From: DATAOG01 sp963753685
GTDB lineage: Bacteria; Pseudomonadota; Alphaproteobacteria; Geminicoccales; Geminicoccaceae
DNA length: 64,000 bases
Direction of reading: 5' to 3'
Assembly: GCA_963753685.1 (NCBI GenBank)
Contig: CAVWDE010000003.1
Coordinates: 89,961 to 153,960, forward strand
Positions 10,214 through 17,715 of this stretch are shown here, piece after piece. The position numbers and the translations under genes were made by a program. The notes under the pieces are model-generated. The model was not told the DNA's origin, did no database searches, and was given only the letters and a program-made list of their open reading frames with translations. Numbering within the stretch: position 1 is the stretch's first letter; every line of letters begins with the position of its first letter.

Positions 10214-11509
10214 TCAGCCCTGGTAGCAGCCCTCGTTCATCATCTTGATGGCGTCGTCGACCGACAGCAGGCCGCCGGGGAACGCCGAGTTCATCACCTG
10301 GCTGAAGGTGTCCTTGCACTGGCCCTGCATGTGATCGAGCGGCATGCCCACGAAGTACTTGGCACCCTCCTGCCGCTTCATCAGCTCGGTGAAATAGGCG
10401 GCGTAGGGGCCGGTGAACGATGTGTCGCCGGTCTTGACCGCGGTCTGCAGGTAGATCGTCTCGAGCCACATCTTGCCCATCTCGGGGGTCGACATGGCGT
10501 TGAGAAATTCGGCAGCCTCCTTCTGATGCTTGCTGGCGGCGTTGATCGCGAAGCTGGCACCGATGCCGAGCGTCTCGCATTCGTTGCAGGCGCCGCCGTC
10601 CATGGCCGCAAACTTCATGATGCCGAGCGGGAAGTCGGGCGGCTGGCCGCCCTTGTCGACCGGCACGAACGCGCGGCCGGTGTACCAGCTGCCCATCGGC
10701 AGCATCAGCGCGCCCGGCTTCTGGTAGAAGTAGTAGTGGGATTCGCCGAGCTTCACGGTCATGAAGTTCTTCGGGTAGGCGCCGGCATCGACGAGTTCCT
10801 TGACCCACGTGAAGGTGTCGACCACCCGCGGGTCCGCGAACGACAGCTTGCCGTCGAGCAGCTTGCCGTAGTCGTCGGCGCCGAGCTCGTGCAGCAAGGC
10901 CTCCTGCAGGATGTAGGCGCCGGGATAGGGCCGGTCGCCGACGCCCTGGGCGATCGGGGTGATCTTGGCGGCCTTGGCTTTCTTGACCAGGTCGAGGAAC
11001 GCCGACTGGCCGAGCTGGCCGGTCGCCGGCAAAGTCACGCCCAGCTTGTTCAGGATGTCCTTGTTGTAGTAGATCTCATTGGTATAGGCCTCCTGCGGCA
11101 GGGCCCAGGTCTTGCCGTCATGGGTCCACACCGCGCGCGCCCAGTCGTTAATCGTGCTCCAGTCCACGAGATCGTCGAGCGGGATGATGTAGCCGTTGGT
11201 GATGTACTCGGTCTGGTCCGGCTCGAGGTAGAAGACGTCGGGGCCCTGGCCAGCCGGCAGCGCCGTCTTGAGGGCCGCATAGAGCGCAACCTTCTCGTAC
11301 CAGGTGATCTTCACGTGGAGGCCGGGATGGGCCTCCTCCAGGTTCTTTGCGGCAGTCTCGCGAAACGCGACCTTGGCCGGTTCATCGGCCTCGTGGCTCC
11401 AGACCGTGATGGTCACGTCCTCGGCCTGCACGGCGCCTCCACCGCACCAAACCGCAGCTGTGGCGGCCAGCGCCGCCACCAAGCAAGCTCGCGTGAAGCC
11501 CCTCGTCAT
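10214..11509 (-). CDS. Extracellular solute-binding protein, family 1 (carbohydrate)
   Basis: A 431-residue periplasmic binding protein of the MalE/UgpB type. A signal peptide covers about residues 1-28, ending VQA before EDVTITVWSHEADEP. The segment GPDVFYLEPDQTEY and later IYYNKDILNKLGV are typical of family 1. There is a Cys pair near the C-terminal half (ACNECE). The ATG at 11507-11509 was chosen because the signal peptide begins there. It is the first gene of the leftward operon binding protein, MalF, MalG, oxidoreductase, PLP enzyme. The substrate cannot be read from the sequence. Confidence 0.88.
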   Translation of the reverse strand: MTRGFTRACLVAALAATAAVWCGGGAVQAEDVTITVWSHEADEPAKVAFRETAAKNLEEAHPGLHVKITWYEKVALYAALKTALPAGQGPDVFYLEPDQTEYITNGYIIPLDDLVDWSTINDWARAVWTHDGKTWALPQEAYTNEIYYNKDILNKLGVTLPATGQLGQSAFLDLVKKAKAAKITPIAQGVGDRPYPGAYILQEALLHELGADDYGKLLDGKLSFADPRVVDTFTWVKELVDAGAYPKNFMTVKLGESHYYFYQKPGALMLPMGSWYTGRAFVPVDKGGQPPDFPLGIMKFAAMDGGACNECETLGIGASFAINAASKHQKEAAEFLNAMSTPEMGKMWLETIYLQTAVKTGDTSFTGPYAAYFTELMKRQEGAKYFVGMPLDHMQGQCKDTFSQVMNSAFPGGLLSVDDAIKMMNEGCYQG

Positions 11510-11960
11510 CCCGACATCCCCCCGGTTTGGCCGCGCCCGCCCGCAGGGCCCGCTCCATGCACGGCGCTCATCGAATGCGCCCTTGCCGCTCACGGTAGGT
11601 CACGCGCGAAATTGAAGTCAATTGATTCGCTGGCAGCAGGCCTTCGTTGGCGCCGCCGGCCCGGAAGTTCAGGGATCAGCTGCCCGTGACAGAAGCAATC
11701 ACCCTCGTCGTGCGAAGGGCGGTCGGGCAACCCGTCCACAGCCAGTCCCAATTGCGTACGCTCGCCGGACCGCCGCTCGATCGCCTCGAGCGGCGCCTGC
11801 TCCCGGCCTGAACTCCGGCTTGGACAGCGGCCATATCGGCGGTCGTGAGCGGCTTGACCGTGACGTTCCGCCCGCACCCAAGCCCGACCTCGAACGGCCG
11901 TGAGGCGCTCAGATCGAGCATCGATCATCTATGCTGCAGGCCGCTCCCGCCGCAGGCCAT
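11510..11960. other. Intergenic region upstream of the solute-binding protein gene
   Basis: This 451-nt stretch lies between the binding-protein start and the cspA terminator. It should hold the leftward promoter of the transporter operon, but no convincing -35/-10 pair was found. TTGACT on the minus strand near 11617-11622 is the best -35 word, without a good -10. The part from 11590 to 11921 looks like a decayed leftward gene, listed separately. A GATCGA-N3-TCGATC palindrome is at 11912-11926. Confidence 0.5.
11590..11921 (-). pseudogene. Possible frameshifted small gene, phage-protein-like
   Basis: Starting at the ATG at 11919-11921 the minus strand reads MLDLSASRPFEVGL, then VTVKPLTTADMAAVQAGVQA. 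After that the frame loses coding character. A sensible continuation appears in a neighbouring frame: PLEAIERRSGERTQLGLAVDG. Joined, this looks like one short soluble protein broken by an indel near 11810-11815. The style resembles small phage or prophage assembly proteins, but this is an impression only. It could also be chance open frames in GC-rich DNA. It lies just beyond the cspA terminator. Confidence 0.3.
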
Positions 11961-11992
11961 AAAAAAAGCCCCCGAGTTTCCTCAGGGGGCTT
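11961..11992 (-). terminator. Rho-independent terminator of cspA
   Basis: Read leftward, the RNA forms AAGCCCCCTGAG-GAAA-CTCGGGGGCTT (one bulged base), followed by a run of seven U. It begins 22 nt after the cold-shock gene stop, which is the normal position for its terminator. Confidence 0.93.
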
Positions 11993-12014
11993 GGTTACGT
12001 CGATCCTGAAGCCC

Positions 12015-12224
12015 TCAGGAGGCGAGCTTCAGGTTCTCCGCAGAGCTCTTGCCGTTTTGGCCGCGGACCAGTTCGTACTGCACCCGGTCACCCTCGTTCA
12101 GGGTGCCGAGCCCGGCCCGCTCGACGGCCGAGATGTGCACGAAAGCGTCGGCCCCGCCGCCGTCAGGCTGGATGAACCCAAATCCCTTGGCGGCATTGAA
12201 CCACTTCACAGTTCCGGTATTCAA
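12015..12224 (-). CDS. cspA: Cold-shock protein, CspA family
   Basis: A 69-residue single cold-shock domain that binds single-stranded nucleic acid and acts as an RNA chaperone. RNP1 is KGFGFIQ and RNP2 is DAFVHI, both intact, and the N-terminus NTGTVKWFNAAKG is standard. No ATG or GTG fits this N-terminus. The start must be the TTG at 12222-12224, with GAGGTC about 8 nt upstream. TTG starts are rare and lower initiation. The leader upstream is probably well over 100 nt, as in other cold-shock genes, and may give temperature-dependent translation. A strong terminator follows. Confidence 0.93.
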   Translation of the reverse strand: MNTGTVKWFNAAKGFGFIQPDGGGADAFVHISAVERAGLGTLNEGDRVQYELVRGQNGKSSAENLKLAS

Positions 12225-12604
12225 GAACTTGACCTCAAGTCTGGGGGCACGCTGGGCGACATGCCACAGCGCGAGGCAGTCTCAACGTCTGTCCTGGGAA
12301 GCAGCGGGCGACGCAAGGGTAGCGAAGCAGTGACTCCCACCAGCAACGCAGAAACTGGCTCTACGTTACATAGTATGCCGCGGCGCGCACCACAAGGCAG
12401 GCCGGGGCGATCCCAAGCGCGGATCAGCCAGACACCGCGCCGCCCAGGGTAAGGATGAGGCTGACGGTCAGCGTCTCGATCGAGCCCGGCTGCCGGCCGG
12501 ACCGCCCGAAGTGATCTCCGACGCCTCGGCTCGCATTGCCTCGAGGAAGCTTTTGCGCGAGGATGTCGGCCACGTCGTCGGGCATTTCGCAAGGAGAGGG
12601 AACG
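12225..12604. other. Divergent intergenic region, cspA leader and small-gene promoter
   Basis: This 380-nt stretch separates cspA (leftward) from the small gene at 12605 (rightward). It should contain the long cspA 5' leader. A weak promoter candidate for cspA lies at 12366-12397 on the minus strand (CTTGTG, 17 nt, CTATGT), which would give a leader of about 135 nt. No further gene was recognised. Confidence 0.4.
12366..12397 (-). promoter_or_regulatory. Weak candidate promoter for cspA
   Basis: On the minus strand a CTTGTG hexamer is separated by about 17 nt from CTATGT. The match to the sigma-70 consensus is modest. It is listed because its position predicts the long untranslated leader usual for cold-shock genes. 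Confidence 0.22.
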
Positions 12605-12823
12605 ATGTGCTGGCGGTCCGCTTCTGACTACGACCTCTACGCGCGCAAGGCGGCGACGCCGGGGCGCACCCCCTCGCAGCCTGCGCGCTCCCTGGTGGAG
12701 GTGCTGCGCGATCTGTTCCGGCCGCGGCGACCGCAGGTGGCGCAGGCGGACGTGATTCCCTTCCCGGCCGGAGCGGTCGGCGCTGACCATAAGAGCGAAC
12801 GCGACGGCTCCAAGGCGGCCTGA
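12605..12823 (+). CDS. Small protein of unknown function
   Basis: A 72-residue open frame starting MCWRSASDYDLYARKA. AAGGAGAGG ends 6-8 nt before the ATG, a strong ribosome site. The middle, SLVEVLRDLFRP, can form an amphipathic helix. The tail is basic and polar. No signal peptide, membrane segment or known motif is visible. It is divergent from cspA and followed by the convergent xth gene 97 nt later. Support is the ribosome site and sensible composition. Confidence 0.5.
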   Translation: MCWRSASDYDLYARKAATPGRTPSQPARSLVEVLRDLFRPRRPQVAQADVIPFPAGAVGADHKSERDGSKAA

Positions 12824-12920
12824 CCCGCGCCCTCGAGCCGACTCCGGCGCGAGGATCACAGAGCCGGTTCGGGCATGCGCCGGCGGTGAGGGTCGGCCTG
12901 CGGCGCCATCGAAACCGTGA

Positions 12921-13691
12921 TCAGCGCAGCACGATCCACGCCGGCGCGTGATCACTGGCTCCTGCCTGCCCTCGGACGTCACGATCGACCCCGGCCGCCG
13001 CCAGCCGGCCGACGAGCGGGGCGCTCAGCAACAGGTGATCGAGGCGGAGGCCGGCGTTGCGCGGCCATCGATCCTGCTGGTAGTGCCAGAACGTGTACAT
13101 CGGCTCTGCGGGACAAAGGGTGCGGATCGCGTCGGTCCAGCCCTGGTCGAGCAGACGCCGGAACGCCGCCCGGCTCTCCGGCTGCAGTAGCGCATCGTTG
13201 GCCCAGGACGTGGTCGGGTAGATGTCCTGGTCGGTCGGGACGACGTTGTAGTCGCCGGCCAGGACGGCGGGCACTCCCGTTGCCCAAATCTCGGCGGCGT
13301 AGGCGATCAGCCGCTCGAACCACGCGAGCTTGTAGTCGAACTTCGGGCCCGGCTGCGGGTTGCCGTTCGGCAGGTAGATGCAGCCGATGAGCACGCCGGT
13401 AACGGCCGCTTCGATGTAGCGGCTCTGCGTGTCCGCGGCATCGCCGGGGAGCTCGTCCCGGGTCAGGACCGGCAAGGCGTTCTTCGCGAGGATGGCGACG
13501 CCGTTCCAGTTTTTCTGCCCCCGCCACACGGCACCATACCCCACGCCTCGGATTGCCGCTTCAGGGAAGGCCGCATCGGTCGCCTTGAGCTCCTGCAGAC
13601 ACACAACATCCGGCGTCGACGCCTGCAGCCAGTCCAGCAGGTTCGGTAGCCGGCGATTGACGTCGTTGATGTTGAAGGTGGCGATCTTCAT
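12921..13691 (-). CDS. xth: Exodeoxyribonuclease III family protein
   Basis: A 256-residue endonuclease/exonuclease/phosphatase-fold protein for repair at abasic sites. Seen: the metal-ligand start MKIATFNINDVN, the glutamate in VVCLQELKA, GDYNVVPTDQDIY (Asp/Asn pair), and the C-terminal SDHAPAWI with the catalytic Asp-His. Length fits XthA. The start ATG overlaps the stop of the small upstream frame by ATGA, so it is probably cotranscribed with the BMP-type transporter genes, an unusual neighbour set for a repair gene. Confidence 0.9.
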   Translation of the reverse strand: MKIATFNINDVNRRLPNLLDWLQASTPDVVCLQELKATDAAFPEAAIRGVGYGAVWRGQKNWNGVAILAKNALPVLTRDELPGDAADTQSRYIEAAVTGVLIGCIYLPNGNPQPGPKFDYKLAWFERLIAYAAEIWATGVPAVLAGDYNVVPTDQDIYPTTSWANDALLQPESRAAFRRLLDQGWTDAIRTLCPAEPMYTFWHYQQDRWPRNAGLRLDHLLLSAPLVGRLAAAGVDRDVRGQAGASDHAPAWIVLR

Positions 13692-13866
13692 CGCGTGGGT
13701 ACCGCGGCGGACCGTTGCACCGGAAGCCTGGGGTGGCACCCGCGCGGGCGGGCGATCGCTGCCACGGGCATCAGCAGCACGGGGTCGACGTGTAGGCCGG
13801 GAAAGGCTGCCTGCACAGCCCTTTCGAACACCGTGTTCGGGTGCTTGACCCCGATCAGCGCCGTCA
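13688..13866 (-). CDS. Small hypothetical protein between permease and xth
   Basis: A 59-residue frame on the minus strand, starting MTALIGVKHPNTVFERAV. The ATG is 6 nt after the permease stop, and its own TGA overlaps the xth ATG (ATGA). That packing suggests a real translated gene in the operon. A purine-rich AGAGGA lies about 12 nt upstream. The C-terminal half is basic and low in information, so it may be a shortened version of a longer protein. No family was recognised. Confidence 0.42.
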
Positions 13867-13872
13867 TTGCGG

Positions 13873-14817
13873 TCACCGTTCCTCTTTCCGGAAGGGCGTG
13901 AGCAGCGCGGCCGGGGCGCGCGCCTTGCGGGCCAGGACCGCCATGGCGACGATGGTCGCAAGGAACGGCAGCATCAGGAACAACTGATACGGCAGGCCGA
14001 TGCCGCCGCTCGACTGCAGGCGCAGGCCGAGCGCATCGAGGGCGCCGAACAGGAGCGCCGCGCCCGCCACCCGCCAGGGGTCCCACTGGCCGAGCACGAC
14101 CAGTGCTATGCACACCCAGCCGCGGCCCGAGATGACGCCGAAGGTGAAGGCGTTGAACTGGGCGAGCGACAGATAGGCGCCGGCCACGCCCATCAGGGCG
14201 CCTGAGATCATCAGCGCCTGGTAGCGGGCCCAGGCGACGTTGACGCCGGCCGAAACCGCCGCGTGTGGATTCTCGCCGACCGTCCTGAGAGCGAGCCCCC
14301 AGGGCGTCCGGTAGAGCACGAAGGCGGCCAGCGGCACGAGCAGGAAGGCGAGGTAGACGAGCGCGAACTGGTCGAACAGCACCGGCCCGACCCATGGCAG
14401 CTTGGCCAGCCCCGGCACCGCCAGAGTCGCAAAGGGCTTGACATGAGGTGGCTGCGACGGCTGGCCGAAGATCAGCCGGTAGAAATAGAAGCTGAGGCCG
14501 GTGCACAGCATGGTCACGCCCAACCCCGAGACGTGCTGGCTGAGGCCGAGGCTCACGGTCAGGACGCCCATGAGCAGTCCGAACACGACCCCGGTCGCCG
14601 CGGCGGCGGCGATCCCGAGCCAGAGCTCACCGGTGAACCAGGCGGTCGTGAAGCCGACCATGGCGCCCAGCAGCATGATGCCCTCGATCCCGAGATTGAG
14701 CACGCCGCCGCGCTCGGTGAACAGCTCACCCAGGGTCGCGAGCAGCAGGGGCGTCGCCACCCGGATCACGGCCGCGAAGAACCCGACCTGCAGGATCTGG
14801 CCCAGGATCTCGCTGAT
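13873..14817 (-). CDS. BMP-family ABC transporter permease, second subunit
   Basis: An inner-membrane permease of the BmpC/YufQ (nucleoside or nucleobase importer) family, about 314 residues. Family landmarks are TPLLLATLGELFTERGGVLNLGIEG near the N-terminus (split here as TPLLLATLGELF and GVLNLGIEG), GLGVTMLCTGLS, and TVGENPHAA. Homology starts well before the first usable GTG at 14767-14769. Upstream codons read SEILGQILQVGFFAAV in frame. The best ribosome site (GAGGAG) points to an ATC codon at 14815-14817, just after the stop of the other permease. Either a non-standard AUC start or a mutated ATG is implied. If GTG 14769 is used, the first membrane segment is shortened. Confidence 0.85.
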   Translation of the reverse strand: MSEILGQILQVGFFAAVIRVATPLLLATLGELFTERGGVLNLGIEGIMLLGAMVGFTTAWFTGELWLGIAAAAATGVVFGLLMGVLTVSLGLSQHVSGLGVTMLCTGLSFYFYRLIFGQPSQPPHVKPFATLAVPGLAKLPWVGPVLFDQFALVYLAFLLVPLAAFVLYRTPWGLALRTVGENPHAAVSAGVNVAWARYQALMISGALMGVAGAYLSLAQFNAFTFGVISGRGWVCIALVVLGQWDPWRVAGAALLFGALDALGLRLQSSGGIGLPYQLFLMLPFLATIVAMAVLARKARAPAALLTPFRKEER

Positions 14818-14829
14818 CGCCGCCTCTCC

Positions 14830-15897
14830 TCAGACCGCCGCGGGTTGGCGCAGGCGCAGGCGGTAGCTGGTGAACAGCAACGCCGTCAGCATGCAGATCA
14901 GGGACATCCCCTGGATCACGTCGCCCAGATAGACCGGCACGCCGGTCTGCCGCGACATGCTCTCGGCCCCGGTCGCGACGGCGGCGAAGAACAGCGCCGC
15001 GGGGACGACGCCGAGCGGGTTGAGGGCGGCCAGCATGGCGACCACGATCCCGGTATAGCCGTAGCCGGGCGACAGGCTTGCCATCACCTGGTAGTGGAGG
15101 CCGCCGACCTCGCCAGCGCCGGCGAGGCCGGCGAGCCCCCCGGAGATGGCCGCGGCCAGCAGCATGACCCGGCCGACCGCGATGCCGCCATGGGCGGCGG
15201 CGCGCGGGTTGGCGCCGACCGCGCGGATCTGAAAGCCGAGCGTGGTCCGCGTCATGAGCAGCCAGATGGCGATCGCCGCCAGACCCGCGAGCAGCACCCC
15301 GAGATGCAGCCGCGTCGCGTGCAGCAACACCGGGAACTCCGCTTCCGGGCGAATGTCGGGCGAGTCCGGGTAGCCGCTGAGCGGGTCCTTCCACGGCCCG
15401 TCGAGCAGCGCCGTCATGGCGTAGAAGATGACGAAGTTGAGCATCAGCGTGGCGACCACGTCGTCGACCTTGAGGCGCAGCCGCAGCACGGCCGGCACGG
15501 CAGCCGTGGCCGCCCCGGCGAGCGTGCCGGTCAGGATCATCGCCGGGATCAGCGACCAGCCCGGCAACCCGGCGCGGGCGCCGACAAAGGCGGCCGCCAT
15601 GGCGCCGGCGAGCAGCTGCCCTTCGCCGCCGATGTTCCAGAACCGGGCGCGAAACGCGACCGCAACCGCAAGCCCGGTGAGCATGAGCGGCGCCGCCTTG
15701 ACCACGGTCTCCGCAAGGTTGAAGCGGCTGCCCAGCGCGCCCGCGAACAGGGCGCGGTAGGCCTCCGGGACGTTGGCCCCGGCCAGCACGATGAGCAGGC
15801 TGCACAGCGCCAGCGTGGCCAGGATCGCGAGCAAAGGCAGGGCGACACCGAGCCAGGCAGGGGTGTCGACGCGCGGCTCCAGCCTGAGCTGGATCAC
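14830..15897 (-). CDS. BMP-family ABC transporter permease, first subunit
   Basis: A 355-residue permease of the YufP/BmpB type with about nine hydrophobic segments. Landmarks are FNLAETVVKAAPLMLTGL, FRARFWNIGGEGQLLAGA, and RAVGANPRAAAHGGI. The GTG start at 15895-15897 overlaps the ATPase stop (GTGA), so the two are translationally coupled. It should form the membrane channel with the second permease, fed by the BMP binding protein encoded upstream. Relatives import nucleosides, nucleobases or riboflavin. Confidence 0.9.
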   Translation of the reverse strand: MIQLRLEPRVDTPAWLGVALPLLAILATLALCSLLIVLAGANVPEAYRALFAGALGSRFNLAETVVKAAPLMLTGLAVAVAFRARFWNIGGEGQLLAGAMAAAFVGARAGLPGWSLIPAMILTGTLAGAATAAVPAVLRLRLKVDDVVATLMLNFVIFYAMTALLDGPWKDPLSGYPDSPDIRPEAEFPVLLHATRLHLGVLLAGLAAIAIWLLMTRTTLGFQIRAVGANPRAAAHGGIAVGRVMLLAAAISGGLAGLAGAGEVGGLHYQVMASLSPGYGYTGIVVAMLAALNPLGVVPAALFFAAVATGAESMSRQTGVPVYLGDVIQGMSLICMLTALLFTSYRLRLRQPAAV

Positions 15898-17411
15898 GCC
15901 GTCCCCTCCGCCCCGGCCATCAGAAGGCCGATCCGGGCGACCTCGGCGTCCGCAACCGGCATGACGTCGAGAATCCGGCCCTCGAACATCACCGCGATCC
16001 GGTCCGCAATCTCGAACAGCTCCTCGAGGTCTTCGCTGATCACGATGACGGCACGGCCGTGCGCTCTGAGCCTGAGCAGCTGGCTATGAACGAACTCTCT
16101 CGCGGCCACGTCCAGGCCGCGGGTCGGCTGCGCGGCGACCAGGACCAGCGGCTCGAACGCCAGCTCGCGGGCGAGCAGCGCCTTTTGCAGGTTGCCGCCC
16201 GAAAGCGTGCCGGTGCGTGTCTCGGGCCCGGGGACGCGGATGCCGAACTTTTCGATCTGGGCGACCACGAAGCGCCTGGCCGCGCCATGGTTCAGGATGC
16301 CGAGCCGGCTGAAGGGCGCTTCGTTCACCCGCCCGAGGATCATGCTGTCGACCAGCGGCAGCGTGCTGAGAAGACCGGAACCGAGGCGGTCCTCGGGCAC
16401 ATGCGCGACGCCTGCGCGACGCATCCTGCGCGCGCCAGCGCCGGTCACGGTCCGGCCACCCACCTCGATCCGCCCGCGACGGGTTTGAGGGTGCCGCCAA
16501 TGACCTCCGCGAGCTGCTCCCTGGCCGTTGCCCGACACGCCGACGATGCCAAGGATCTCGCCGCCGCGGACGCTGAGCGAGACGTCCTTCAGAGCGACCG
16601 GGTGTTCCGGCTCCCGCCGCGTGCTCACGCCGTCCAGGGCCAGGAGGATCGGCCCGGGCTGCACGGCCGCTCGCGCCGGTGCTGCCAGCTCGTGGCCGCA
16701 CATCAGATCGGCCAGGCGGCGGGCGGTGACGGTGCCGTCGTTGGCAATCCCGGCAACCACGGCACCCTGCCGCATGACCACCAGACGGTCGGTGATCGCG
16801 CGCACCTCGTTCAGCTTGTGGCTGATGAAGATGACGCCGACGCCCTCTGCCGCCATGGCCCGGATCGCGGCGAACAGCCCTTGCGTCTCCTGCGGCGTCA
16901 GCACCGAGGTGGGCTCGTCCAGGATCAGGACGCGGGCGCCGCGATAGAGCGCCTTGACGATCTCCAGACGCTGCTGCTCGCCGACGCTGAGCGCACCGGC
17001 CGGCCGGTCGGGGTCGAGCCGCAAGCGATAGCGCACACCGATCTCGGCCAGGCGAGCGCGCGCTCCGGTCCGGTCGATCAGCCCGCGCCGCCCCGGCTCG
17101 CCGACCATCAGGTTCTCGAGCACGCTGTGCCGATCCACGAGATGGAAGTGCTGATGCACCATGCCGATGCCCGCCGCCAGCGCATCGGCCGGGCTGCGGA
17201 TCGCCAGCGCCCGACCATCGACCCGGATCTCGCCCGCGTCCGCTTGATAGATGCCGAACAGGATGTTCATCAGCGTGGTTTTGCCGGCGCCATTCTCGCC
17301 GAGCAGGCCCAGAACCTCACGGGCATGGAGGGTGAGGTCCACCGCCCGATTGGCGTGCACCCGGCCGAAGCGCTTGTCGATGCCACGCAACTCGAGCAGC
17401 GGTGCGGCCAT
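15894..17411 (-). CDS. BMP-family ABC transporter ATP-binding protein (two domains, locally frameshifted)
   Basis: A 505-residue double ATPase (YufO-like). Domain 1 has Walker A GENGAGKTT at about residues 35-43, the MVHQHFHLV Q-loop, signature LSVGEQQRLEIVKAL and Walker B LILDEPTSVLTPQE. Domain 2 has the usual degenerate P-loop GVSGNGQ and later LSGGNLQKALLAREL. Directly after GVSGNGQ, 16 residues read GAARGGHWRHPQTRRG, unlike any relative. The +1 frame over the same bases reads EQLAEVIGGTLKPVAG, the expected sequence. One inserted base near 16520 and one lost base near 16472 explain this. The protein is otherwise full length. Confidence 0.88.
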   Translation of the reverse strand: MAAPLLELRGIDKRFGRVHANRAVDLTLHAREVLGLLGENGAGKTTLMNILFGIYQADAGEIRVDGRALAIRSPADALAAGIGMVHQHFHLVDRHSVLENLMVGEPGRRGLIDRTGARARLAEIGVRYRLRLDPDRPAGALSVGEQQRLEIVKALYRGARVLILDEPTSVLTPQETQGLFAAIRAMAAEGVGVIFISHKLNEVRAITDRLVVMRQGAVVAGIANDGTVTARRLADLMCGHELAAPARAAVQPGPILLALDGVSTRREPEHPVALKDVSLSVRGGEILGIVGVSGNGQGAARGGHWRHPQTRRGRIEVGGRTVTGAGARRMRRAGVAHVPEDRLGSGLLSTLPLVDSMILGRVNEAPFSRLGILNHGAARRFVVAQIEKFGIRVPGPETRTGTLSGGNLQKALLARELAFEPLVLVAAQPTRGLDVAAREFVHSQLLRLRAHGRAVIVISEDLEELFEIADRIAVMFEGRILDVMPVADAEVARIGLLMAGAEGTA

Positions 17412-17715
17412 CGTTAGGGATGCCGATGCGGGATCCGACGACGCCGGGGCCTGGCGCCAGGTGGTGCGGTTATCTTGGAGCCCCCTGGCAAATGGGCCGC
17501 GGCCCAAGAGCCCTCGATCGGTCGATCACACGGCAACCGATGCAACCCCGTCAGCCGCTTTGCCAGTGGGATCAATAACCTAACCATTGACCGCCAGCGT
17601 GCCGTCGGCGCCCGATCCGGTTTGGCGCGACCCTGCACAAGGGTAGCGCAGACCATGCCTCGAACCCCGGCCGATCGCGTCCGAGGGCAGCGCTCGCCGC
17701 GCAGGCCAAGCAGCG
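17412..17715. other. Gap between BMP binding-protein and ATPase genes
   Basis: This 304-nt stretch separates the binding-protein stop from the ATPase start. It contains a perfect 12-bp palindrome CCTGGCGCCAGG at 17450-17461 and the short palindromic string GATCGGTCGATC near 17517. No gene was recognised. An attenuating structure or processing site would fit the usual need for excess binding protein over ATPase, but no U-run terminator is present. Confidence 0.4.

Noticed and set aside
11607..11625. TTGACT on the minus strand as the promoter of the solute-binding protein operon.
   Set aside because: No acceptable -10 element at 16-18 nt.
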